Shown in pieces: positions 18,073 to 29,460 of a stretch of 64,000 nucleotides of DNA. Source of the DNA: Tethya wilhelma (taxonomy: Eukaryota; Porifera; Demospongiae; Tethyida; Tethyidae); NCBI GenBank assembly GCA_964030475.1, contig CAXIPT010000004.1, positions 2,493,327-2,557,326 on the forward strand, written 5' to 3'. A program made the translations under genes and the position numbers. How positions within the stretch are numbered: position 1 is the stretch's first letter; each line of letters starts with the position of its first letter. The notes under the pieces are model-generated. The model made no database searches and was not told the DNA's origin. It worked only from the letters and a program-made list of their open reading frames with translations.

Positions 18073-20178
18073 ATGGCTTCATGTGATGAGCATAATCCAG
18101 CAGTACTAGTTACTCTAGATCTAGCTAATTCCGAGGCTCCAAAGAGTGTAATCAACTGCCCTCAGTCTCAGCCACAAAAGAAATGCAGTGGCAAACGATT
18201 GCAACAAAGAAACATTAGACGCAACAAGAGACAGAAGATTGCCCGACAAAAAAGGAGGAATGAGTTACTAAAAGCAAAAGAGGACCTCACAAAAGCTAAG
18301 AATGCATTAAAGCTATCAAATCTGTCATGTAGACACTTAAAAGAAAAACTTACCAATGCAACACGAACACCGAAAAGGTGAGATCTAAAATATCCCAGTT
18401 TTGATCATCATAATAATGCCTAATAATTATTAATAAAATTAATATTGTCAGCGTTGTTTAAGTATGATACATAATTTTTATATAACATGAACACTTAGTC
18501 ATGACATTGTTGTATGGCGGTGTCACTTTCAGATCTGACTCAGCATCTAGATTCCAACATGCGAGACTACGGACAGCCCATGCATCGCTCATGAAGGCAA
18601 CAGCAACATCAAATGCACTATCATCCTCCATTCTAGTGAATGATCAAAAAGTGCAGGGTCATGAGTCACTGATTTTTCTAGATCGATTTTCACTAAAGAA
18701 TGCAACACCAGGTCTTATGCCAATCCGGGATCAGGAAAAAGGTTATGCTATTATTATTATTATTATTATTATGCATGATATTGTTTACAATATAATATTA
18801 TAACTGCACAGTTATGGAGTCATCTTGGCTTTGTTTCAAATTGTTTGACTAATTTTTACGATAATCAGTGATGCATGAACTGAGCATTTCACGCACTGCG
18901 AGTCAAGATCAAAGAGCCTGGCATGATTTTATTTTTACCAAGCATAAAACTATAGGCTCGATGCATAATAATATTATCATTATAGTTATACTGCATGTGT
19001 TCAAGTCAATCGTAGTGAATTCATACATGGATCGTCAAGTTCATTATTGTTACGATAATGCAGTAGAGCTCATGATTCAGGTACGGATACGTCTTATAAA
19101 AGGCAAAGCATCTGCCCTCACCAATAAATTATTGATGGGAGTAATTGTGAGTGAAGCTCATATCCGTGACATAATAATGAATCTTGATGATGAACTATGA
19201 ATTTCTTTGATTATTACTGTAACAGTCATAATAAAGTGCACTCTGTACTGATATACATACACCACAGCCGAGCTACAGCAGTACCATGCATGCATGCCCA
19301 GCATTGCATGCATGTGTGCATGGTATTATGTCAAGCATGTCATGCCGTGATTGTCATGAATATTGATTAACTAAATTCTCCTTTGTGTAGGTACAGAATA
19401 TCATAAAGACGGCACATTTGTTGGCAGTGGTACTTTTGGTTGCTGTCGCAAAATGATTTTCTGTTCAACTGAAGTGGCAGTGAAGGAATTCAATACTTCA
19501 CTATGTTCTCGAAACATCGTACTGTATGAAGCTCGCATAATGGCAACTGTTTGTAAAGGGCATCCAAACCTTCCACTGTTCATTGGTGTATATGACTATA
19601 CACAAAGTAAAATTCCACTATTGGTGACAAAGTATTACTCAGTTAATGGTCTCCCAATCACACTGCACCATTTTCTTTCACAGAAGATTGCTAATCATGA
19701 TGCCTGTAGTTTTGGCCTTATAGAATGGGTACGTGTGCTATCTGGGATTTGTAATGCCATTGAGTATATTCATGGCAAAAATATTTTACATAACGACATA
19801 AAGTGTGATAACATTGTTTTATCAGATACTGTTCCTGCTTATGAAAACTCCCCTCCCCTTTGGCCTATATTGATAGATTTTGGAAAAGCTAGAACATTTT
19901 CTTCACCAAAACGGTACAGGTTGACAAGTGAAGAAAAGGAATTATATCGACAAGATCATTGTCACTTAGCGCCAGAGCTCATTGATGGCATTATTCCACA
20001 AAATATCAAAACAGATATATACTCATTTGGTCGTGTAATATGTAAAGTCAGTGAGACAAAGTCTCTCAATGAACTGCTGTCTATAGGCCATAATTGTATG
20101 TCTTCAAAATTAGAAATGCGTCCTACCTCCTGCAGTCTTCACAGTCAACTATTAGAAATTGTTAGTAAAATTATATAG
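18073..20178 (+). CDS. protein kinase with basic coiled-coil N-terminus
   Basis: Exons 18073-18377, 18533-18741 and 19391-20178 join with matching phases to give 433 aa. Residues ~35-100 are a Lys/Arg-rich coiled coil (RNIRRNKRQKIARQKRRNEL). Exon 2 encodes a short region (RTAHASLMKATATSN) of unknown role. The last exon is a compact kinase domain: glycine loop GSGTFG, VAVKEF with the ATP-anchoring Lys, a helix-C Glu in LYEARIM, catalytic loop HNDIKCDN, IDFGKA and LAPEL. The HRD Arg is Asn, making it a non-RD kinase, but the ATP- and metal-binding residues are present, so activity is plausible. There is no signal peptide or membrane segment. AATAAA follows at about 20223. It lies upstream of and parallel to a transposase; whether they form one mobile unit is unproven. 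Substrate unknown. Confidence 0.8.
18869..19200 (+). CDS. alternative terminal exon of the kinase gene
   Basis: An acceptor (AATCAG) precedes 18869, and the exon starts in the same phase as the kinase exon at 19391. Splicing exon 2 (donor after 18741) here gives 109 in-frame codons beginning VMHELSISRTASQD and ending MNLDDEL, then TGA at 19198-19200 and AATAAA at 19230-19235. Its internal GT sites are in the wrong phase to continue into the kinase exon. It would yield a 281-aa kinase-less isoform keeping the coiled coil. The alternative is a decayed exon or an unrelated small gene. Confidence 0.5.
19230..19235 (+). terminator. polyadenylation signal AATAAA
   Basis: A perfect AATAAA lies 30 nt after the TGA of the alternative terminal exon, inside what would otherwise be the last intron of the kinase transcript. 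Confidence 0.55.
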
Positions 20179-20222
20179 CGTGGTGTCAACATTAATCTTA
20201 CAGAACATGATAATGCACATAA

Positions 20223-20232
20223 ATAAATAAAT
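20223..20232 (+). terminator. polyadenylation signal of the kinase gene
   Basis: AATAAATAAA lies about 45 nt after the kinase stop codon at 20178. Confidence 0.5.
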
Positions 20233-20522
20233 GCACAAAGCCACAAACAGGATGTGTATGTGTATAATTGTAGTAAACATTAATGGTAAGATTACTTGCT
20301 GAGTGTAAACAAACACAGTAATTACAGATTAGATCATCTCATTATTTTTAACTTATTTTTATAGACAGAGTCTCATTGCGCGCGCATGCTCATGCTTTAG
20401 CACAGGATGTGGTCCACATTCAGCATTACATCATGCATAATTATAGTGCATAATTATACCAACGATACACGTAGAAGCTACGGTAACCGTCACAGTGCAC
20501 GAAGCAGTAAGACAGTGTTATA

Positions 20523-23500
20523 ATGGAAACCAGCACCAAATCATGTACTAGGAGTCAAGGAAGAATTGAATGTCCTCACTGTCAGCAGATGGTGAGCAGA
20601 AGAACATACCATGATCACAAACATAGTTATTATGATCGTGAGTCTGGTCAGTGGAGAAAAAGAGCGAAAGTAAGTCAGACTTTAAGCCAGGAATCGGGGC
20701 ACGAGCTAGACCATCATGATGGGTCTTCATCAGACATTGAAATGAGCATTGTCACAGCTGACACAAGTACTGGTGAAATCAGTGAAATTGAACAGGAGCT
20801 TGGGACAGACACCATTGAACCTTCCTTGACATTGGCAAGTACAATGACTAGCCAGGTCATGTCCGGATCCGATGAGTCACATAAAAATTATCATTGTGGT
20901 GAGTGTATGAAACTGTTCGTAACTTTTGCTAAATGTACGCATGCCATACACTCATGAATTGAACCTTTGTTATAGTACAGAATTCATTGTAAATGCATTG
21001 TCCACTGTTTATGATTCAAGTATGTTGTAATACTTACTTGTTCCTCTAGACTAAGTGTTAGTTAGTGTTAATTATAATGTTACTATAATCAATGGAAATT
21101 AGATATTCAAGTGCAATGCCTTGATCTATAGGAAATGCTGACCAGCCCACAGAGTCAGAAGATGAGTCGATTATTGAAGAGTGGGACTCTGACACGGAAT
21201 CAGAGAGTGATACCAGAGATCAAGATGGAGAGTCGCAACCTGATGATAGCTTTCCTCAAGTAATTTCAAGTGTGAGGTGGCTAGTTTTGTTGATTTTTAG
21301 TTGGCAAGTGGCTTATGCAATTAGTGCTCAGGCAATAGGAATCTTTCTTACAGTATTGAAAAGCTTCTTTACTATTCTTAGTAAAGTAACTGCCTCACCA
21401 GCCATTTCATTTCTTGCCAATTTATTTCCATCATCACTACATCTTGCCTACAAGCTTTTGGATATCGAAAGTGACAAGTTTCAGGTCTACGCAATGTGTG
21501 GAAAATGTTATTCTATCCACAAAGTGAGTGAATCTTGTGTTGATGCTGCAACTGGTAGGTTAATTCGCTGTAATTACATCCCATTTCCACAACACAGAAT
21601 TTTACTTTATCGAAATCCATGTCACGCGCCACTTTACAAACAAGTCACATATGCCTCTGGACGAATAAAGTACTATCCGATTAACGCTTACGTTTATAAA
21701 AGTTTGCATGCTTCCTTGGGTAGAATTTTGCTCAGACAAGGTGTTGAAAGAGAAATGGAATTGTGGAGAAATCGTCATGTTCCTTCAGGATATTTAGGTG
21801 ATGTGTATGATGGTCAAATATGGAAGGACAATGCAGACTTTTTTCTCGGCCCAGGCACTTTGGATTAATGCTAAATTTAGACTGGTTTCGACCATTCAAA
21901 CATACAACAGATTCAATCGGTGCTCTGTATATGACAATCATGAACTTGCCACGTACACAAAGATTTAAACGAAATAATGTAATCTTGATAGGAATCATTC
22001 CTCATATACAACCTGAGCCACATCATGTCAATTCCTTACTAGAGCCATTAGTAGATGAACTTAAATCTCTTGAAAGTGGAGTGAAAATGTATACAGCAGA
22101 ATCACCTCGATTTAAGTTAACAATTAGGGCTAAGCTATTATGTGCTGCATGTGACATTCCTGCTGGACGTAAGTTGTGTGGATTCTTGGGCCATTCTGCT
22201 ACTTTTGGATGTTCACGATGTCATAAGAAGTTTATAGGTGGACGAGACTGTTCTGGATTTGATAGAGAAAACTGGCCCTCTCGGAATATATCTGACCATA
22301 AGGAATATGTTTACACAAAAATTTTAAAAGCAAATAGTCAACAAGAGAAGAGTAATTTGGAATCAGCTAGGGGTATTCGATATTCAGCTTTACTTGAATT
22401 GGGTTACTTTAACTGCATAAGACAGAACATTGTTGATCCAATGCATAACCTATTCTTAGGTACTGCCAAAACAATTCTCAACAAGTGGATAGAAAAGGGT
22501 ATCATATCAAACGCACAATTTGAACTTATTCAGACACGTGTAGACTCTGTGCCAGTTCCATCTGGAATTGGACGAATTCCAAAGAAGATCAAGTCTGGAT
22601 TTGCAAGCTTTAATGCTGACCAGTGGAAGAACTGGACAACCATATTCTCACTGTTTGCCTTACGTGATATCTTACCTTCTGCACATTATCATTGTTGGGA
22701 ATCATTTGTAATAGCTTGCAGATTGTTATGTTCTACAACTATTAGTGAAGAAGACATCACAAAAGCTGATATGCTGTTATTACACTTCTGTAGGCGAGTT
22801 GAAGTTCTGTTTGGAAAGGACACTATTACACCCAATATGCACTTACATGCACATCTTAAAGCGTGTGTTCAAGATTATGGACCAATCTATAGCTTCTGGT
22901 TATTTAGCTTTGAGCGCTACAATGGAATGCTTGGTGATTTTCCAACTAACAATAGATCAGTTGTAGTACAATTGATGCGCCGTTTTGAGAAAGAACAGGA
23001 TCTACTCAATATTATGCCACCATCAGATTACTCCGATAACTTCAGTAATACTTTGTTGTATTTACAGCACAAGAAAGCACATTGTTCAGCTCTTGGAGAA
23101 CAAACTCCAAGAAATGACATTCTCCTTTGTGCTCCCATTGATTCATCACCAGCATTTCAATGGCCAAATGACACTGCAGTGTTTTGTATGCTACCAAAGC
23201 AAGGAAAAGCTGGAGCCGTTGATGAGGCTTTACTAACAAATGCATATAAACTTATGTATCCTAATGTATTTGCAGATATTCAACCAGACAGCATCCCACA
23301 ATCTGTAATGTATTATTCAAACTGTAATGTAGGAGGTGTACGACTAGGCACAAAGAATGATTACCGATCCAAGAAATCTTCATATGTTTTGCTTGCTCCA
23401 CTATCATCTGAATACGATATTGTACCAGGAGTAATACATAGGATTTTTAAACATCACCTAACAGTTGATAATATTTCATTCACAAATGTTTTCATCCTTG

Positions 23501-23706
23501 TAAGCCTGTATAGTTCGCATCCACTACGACATAAGTATGGCAAACCTCTACAGATATGGTCTCGTACATTTCAGAGTATGCAAGTTGTTCCAATAATAAG
23601 AGTGTACTCCAGATTTGCTCCAGCATTTGGAAGTACTACTTTAAGTGATGGTTCTCATGATAATGTACTCTTCATTTGTCCACTTCCAAGAGCAATTGTT
23701 TTGTGA
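20523..23706 (+). pseudogene. EnSpm/CACTA-like transposase (Tnp2 type), one frameshift
   Basis: Exon 1 20523-20898 encodes a C2H2-like finger (ECPHCQQM..YHDHKH) and an acidic linker. Exon 2 starts at 21132 in phase and reads a hydrophobic stretch, a Cys motif (CGKCYSIHK) and KYYPINAYVYKSL..GDVYDGQIWKD, then is thrown out of frame. The -1 frame carries on from about 21845 to the stop at 23706 with the family core: LMLNLDWFRPFKHT, CDIPAGRKLCGFLGHSATFG, CSRCHKK, VDPMHNLFLGTAK and FWLFSFERYNGMLG. This order is that of Tnp2-type transposases of EnSpm/CACTA elements. The break lies at a run of six T (21839-21844); one more T would join the frames, so sequencing error or recent inactivation are both possible. 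Terminal inverted repeats were not identified. Confidence 0.85.
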
Positions 23707-23816
23707 GCTCATGCAGAACTTAATAATTATTATAATCATGATACTATTTATGTTTATTGTTATACTGCATGGAACTGTTCAAGTTTCAACTGAAATAACA
23801 TTGAAGTTAATCATAG

Positions 23817-23950
23817 TGTAAACTTATTCATTGGGTTTCCTTTGTGATACATGGCATGTAAACTTCCTTAATCCTTGATAGCAAGTTTACCTAGGTATAT
23901 CTAAGTTTACAAGTCCGTAAATCTAGTAAACCAAGTTTACGTAAATTTAA
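23817..23950. repeat. cluster of AAGTTTAC/GTAAACTT motifs 3' of the transposase
   Basis: Within 130 bp the octamer AAGTTTAC or its complement occurs at least five times, with further variants (GTAAATCT, GTAAATTTA), in both orientations. Subterminal arrays of short repeats are typical of CACTA elements, where they bind transposase. No matching array was found upstream of 20523. Confidence 0.55.
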
Positions 23951-24072
23951 GCAAGAATACAATCTATGGAAACCATACCCTTTAAAGCAGTGGGTGTTGA
24001 TACTATGCTAAAGAACATTACATTGAAGTTCACACACATAATATTATATGACATTCACTCTCAGTAACCTAC

Positions 24073-24156
24073 TTCAATTGCTGAAGTTCAGGACAATATT
24101 TGAGTCCTTCAGAGAAACACTTGGCTCCATCATCACCAATGGAGTTGAAGTGGAAA
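24073..24156 (-). CDS. orphan LRR exon
   Basis: An 84-nt exon in the usual phase encodes one LRR with the ..GAKCFSEGLKYCPELQQ pattern. Its downstream donor complement reads CCTAC (GTAGG), weaker than the GTAAG of its relatives. It belongs with the NACHT-tail fragment at 24272-24352. The EnSpm-like locus ends just beyond it. Confidence 0.6.
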
Positions 24157-24271
24157 CTATATACAAAATTAAGATGCATGAATTATGCAATATCAAATGT
24201 ATGTATAGCAACAGCTCATAAAATTAATTGGATGCGATTCACCACAGCACAAAAATGTCATATATACTTAC

Positions 24272-24352
24272 TCTATTCTCTTAATGGCAAGTGATGAGTG
24301 CATGCTCCTCTAGTTTGTGATGGTCTACAGGAAGCACTTGTACCACGCCCAT
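24272..24352 (-). pseudogene. 3' tail fragment of a NACHT exon
   Basis: The sequence TCTTAATGGCAAGTGATGAG and the GTAAG donor complement next to it match the 3' end of the NACHT exon at 36962-37040. Only about 80 bp remain. The next LRR exon (24073-24156) follows at a spacing like that in the intact gene. It is a remnant of another NLR copy. Confidence 0.6.
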
Positions 24353-24446
24353 ATACTCATTCAAAATTAATATTGTGGAAGCAATTAAACAATAGAGCAT
24401 CATGATTTGAGGTCATTGTGTTACAACAGCATAATTATTTCAATAA

Positions 24447-27400
24447 TTACACAAGATCATACACATTCAGTACGATTTCATTTTTCATCAAAATATCAAT
24501 CAATAATTTTTGTTCTTGTGGTCCTCGTTTTGAGTTCATCTTATCTCTCATCATTTCCAGTGCAGCTCTTCCTTCAGTTGAGTACACCCCAACTCTGTGA
24601 ACAAGAAACAACATCAATGATTATCACTGTATGGTTTGTGCTGCACATTGACTTCAAACAATGTCATAGTCAACTTTCCAAAATTATCTACCATTATAAA
24701 GCTGTTTTTTTGGTATGTTTTTAACAATACACTAGTCTAATTTTTTGATATTGTCAGACTTTATATTATGTCGCTGAATATAAGCAAGAGTATTATCATT
24801 ATTATACTCTAGATATAAAAGTGATAATTTTTGACAGTAACTAGACAAAACCTAGAGTTATCAATGCATGCAAGAGATAGTAAAAATTCTGGGAAGAACA
24901 CTGACAATTTGCATTTTGATGCTATTTCTGGTTAGGCCTAAAGGGCTAACACTGTATCACCCTATAAAGTGTGATTGACTTAATCATTATAATATTTATC
25001 TATACTAGCTTCAAGGAACACTAAGAGGTGGCAACTGCCACTGCCACTTGCACCCACGACTGTGGTCAAGATCATCACTGTCTTTTGACTGTTGACTATC
25101 ACTAAAAAAATTATTGTGTGTCTTGATCATTGACTGAATGGTGAAATCTCACGCCTGACTCATTGCTATGACATCATTGGTGACAACCTTTACTGACTTT
25201 GACTAGTCTGAAATTCATTTTGACCATTGACTGCCACCCTTTGAACAGAATAATGACTTCAAGATATTGTTTATTAGTAATCTTATAAGGATATGCATAA
25301 AGAGCACACAGATGTAGACTCATCATATCCCTATAGTCATGGCTGGAACACATCGTAACATTATATTGCTACAATTGAAGGGCTATAATTATGCACCACT
25401 ATTAGTTGTAACCCAAAATTAAAAGTGCATGTGTTTGCATAATTACAGTCATTTCGCCAGCGTTAAATCCGTGCAATTTTATTTGCAGCATTACGCCATT
25501 TTGGTAGGGAAATTGAGCTAAAATGGCAACTGTCAAGTATAGTGTCACAAAACCATCCCTAGTGTTTTTCAACACGTAGAGTAATAAAAAGCCCGTACTA
25601 TGTGGACTATATATTTTTGCATGCCTATTGAACTTTTTGTGAGACACCCTAGCATAAGAGTAGTAGTATTAGTCTAGCGCTTGCATCCATGAAAACCTCG
25701 AGAACAAGATAGAACTCGAGTATATTGTCAAGCAGCTACCAATGCATCTGCTTATGAAAACTGCATGGGAGTCTAATCTTTGTCTGAAAAAATTTCTCCA
25801 CCAAGTCTTTGTATCTATGTATGAATTAATCCTAGATTATTGTAAGAAAATGCTCATTTATTAAGCCTCGGCGCGTGCGAAGCACGTGCAGAGGATTACG
25901 GTAGTCGTTTTGTGTGTGTGTGTGTGTGTCTGTCTGTCTGTCTGTTACTAGATTATCTGAAGAACAGCAGCTCTATGGTCCAAACGGAAGGTACTTACGT
26001 TCATGAATCGAAATTATCTAGAAATTTGTTGTGTAGAATCTTGCAAAACGCTGTATAGTTTCTGAGATTTGAGGCTTTTGTGCTTCTCTGAGCGCTTGGC
26101 TTCGAAACCGCACCCATTGATCCCGCCCAGTATAGTGTGCGTTATCTAGAAACAGTAGAGCTTGAATCATGGACTCCTGAGAAGGACTTGAGTTTGGCTA
26201 GCTTAGCTGCTTGGACACGTAAGTAACTCATTGATTGCAAATTGAATATAGTGAGATAATAATTTGTGTAGAAGTATCCATCATAGTAAGTTAGTTCAGT
26301 GTGTGTTTTGATTCCTGTCAGGCTGACTAGCATCAGCCAGATAGCAGTAGCTACAGTTGAGCATTCAATTTGCAAGTACTACAAGCATCAAAAGTGTAAT
26401 CAATGAATTTCTAAACAGAGGTTTAAATATTATAACTAGGCTAACCGCAGCTTACTGTACATCCTCAGTGCAGTAGGCAAGAATTTGCTAGCCCGGGCTG
26501 AGACCCGGCTCTTAGTGGACCGTACTGGTCATAGGTCATGCATACATGTTTAGTTGCATGTGCATGCTAGTTGAGTGTGCCGAGGCTTATGCACCTTGGT
26601 GCTTTCATTGATTCATGTAACCAAATCTGTGAGATTTTCTTCGCTGAAAACAGTTTCACCAAGATTGACATGCATGCATTTCTTCAGTATATGCAACACT
26701 ATTATTAAGCCTCGGCACGTGCGTAGCACGTGCAGAGGATTACGGTAGTCGTTTTGTCTGTCTGTCTGTCTGTTCCATCGAAATCTCAAGAAAGGCAGCT
26801 TTAGCGACAAAATTGATGGCACTTACGTTCATAACTCTGAATGATCTTGTAAACATATGTGTTTTGCTGTCCAAAACACTGTAGTTGCTGAGATTTGAGG
26901 CTTTTGTGCTTCTTTGAGCGCTTTGCTTCGAGGCCACGCCTACTGATTTGGTGTGCGTTATCTAGAATTTGTGTTGCACAGAAGCAAGACAGGCAGGAGT
27001 TGGCCTGCTTTCTATGTAAGCATATAGGGCATGCATACATTTTACATAATTGTAGCCTGTGAGCTAATGCATCAGTGGACTATCTGACAGCAGTTGCACA
27101 GGTGAGCATTCCAATACATGTATAATCATAGCAAGCGGCTCATCTGGTTCATCATCTGTGACATTTGCTGCTTCACCACAGTTAGCTATGTGGCTAACCT
27201 GGGCCATATGTATATAAGCGTATTGTGACTGGACAACTCAGTCTCTTTCAGGCGGGCCTACATGCCTCAGTGGGCCTACTAGTAGGTGAATAATTATGAT
27301 GACATTCTTTTACAGAATGTATGCATAATACTGTGCTAGCTAGTTGAGTGTGCCGAGGCTTATGCACCATCGGTGCCTTCATTTTCAAGGCATTCTGCAA

Positions 27401-29418
27401 CTCTGTACTGATATTCTGTAGGTCAATTGTTTATTGCACCATGATTGCACTGCTGTTTTATGAATAACTTTTAAAATAATTCAACAAGTTTTGTAACGAC
27501 CCTTACCTATTTCAGCACATCGTGATATGGAAATATTGAATGGTTTATTGCATGGCTCCTTTCCATGGGAACAATTAGTCAAGACTGCAAAAAAAGATTC
27601 TACCGTACATCTATTCTTAGTACAAGAGAAACTGTGTCAACAGCTTGGTCAGAAAATTTTTCTCCACGGGTTTCAGGTTGTTGTTGAGGCTTCCTAAATC
27701 ACTAGAATTCAAGTCTAAACCTTGAAGATGAGTAACTAAAGGACGGTAGTTTGAATACAAACCACGTTTATATCCACAGATGAATCTTGGAGGCAAAAAT
27801 TTTGGCTTGAATATGTAATTTGCTAGCTGAGTTGGTGCCATTTTTTTACTTCCCGTGCAAATAAATTTGTATGGGGACCATAGGACTTCGGTACGCTGGC
27901 GAAACAACTGATTAAGTATAACTACAGCTTACTAAATCTTACCTCAAGATTTTAAGTTGAAGACAGTATTTGAGTCCTTCAGAGAGACACCTGGCTCCTT
28001 CATCACCAATGGAGTTGTGAGAGATACTGTATAATGAATTGTGGATATCAGAACACAACTTTCAACACTACTTTTGTTTTCAAATATTTTCAAGTGAAAT
28101 CATGCATTGCTTCTAGAATTGGAAGTGATCAACTATAGAGCCAGTAGTGTAGAGGGTTATGGTAGTTGTGGGTCTGTGCATTTAAGAAAAGGGGCACAGA
28201 CTCATCATATCTCAGAGTCTACTAGTTATGGCTAAATCACATCGTAACATTATGCAGTGGGATGTTTAAGGGGGCACTCAAATACCCCCCTGGCTCAGCA
28301 GATATATTTGCTTAGAAGTACTATAGCACTCTAGAGTAGTGCAATTCAATGAATCAATCTTTGAAATGAGTAAAATCTGAGCTGATAGGACTTCAAAATT
28401 ACTTTCAAGGTGAAATAGAAAGAGTAGGCAAAAAAACAACACTGTGGTATAGATAATGGAGGCAATTTTTTTTCATGTGATCCAAAGTGGACATGGCTAC
28501 CCAAAAAATATTGTCCACTTTTCACCTGCATTAATTAGATTATCACCCCGTAAGTTGAATGCCACTATAATTATGGCCTTATTATGGTATAATTGAAGGG
28601 CTAACACATCACCCTATCTTATGGCTCCAAACTTTAATGGCACAATATTTTCATAAATTTCGTGATTTGACTGTATATCCACCCCCAATTCAGAGATCGT
28701 GATTCAAGAAAGTTAATTCAAAACAGCGAACACAGACTTTACGTGAACTTTTTGTGGCACAAACATTTGGAGCTACACGGTATTTAATTAAGTAATATAC
28801 CCCATAAACTGAGTGTGATAACTACAATACAGATCTAGCTCTATATATAGCTTACTCTAATGTCCAAAGGTGAGGACAGTATTTGAGTCCTTCAGAGAGA
28901 CACTTGGCTCCATCATCACCAATGGAGTTGCAAGAGAGACTGTATAAAGAATAAAAAATTATCTTGGGTACAATAAGAGTAGTTTGTTTTCAATTATTTT
29001 TAGTTGAAATCATTGCATGATTCTAAAGTTGGAAGTGATCAAGTATACAGAGCCTCTTTATAGTGTACAAGGGTCATGGTTATGGTAGTAACTGTTGTGG
29101 GTCTGTGCATACTAGTCATGGTTGAACACATTGTAACTACATAAAAGTGTGATAACTATCATAATAGCTAATGGAAATGGGCTAGCTGGGACTGTTTGAT
29201 CCTAGAAATAAAGTCATAAAAGTTTTTGAAGGTTATGATAATATTACTAAACTGTGACAGTTGTGGGTCTATGCGTTTTAAGGCACAGACTCATCAAAAT
29301 TTAAATCGATAGTCATGGTTGGAAGATATTTTAACATAATGGTCTTATATGTACAGTATCTACATTGAAGGGCTATAATATAGAATTTCGAGGAGTATAA
29401 ATTTCACACGTTCATTCA

Positions 29419-29460
<42 letters not shown>

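Noticed and set aside
21839..21845. Programmed -1 frameshift in the transposase
   Set aside because: C-TTT-TTT does not fit the X-XXY-YYZ rule at the first codon pair and no strong downstream structure is obvious; a one-base indel in a T run is simpler.
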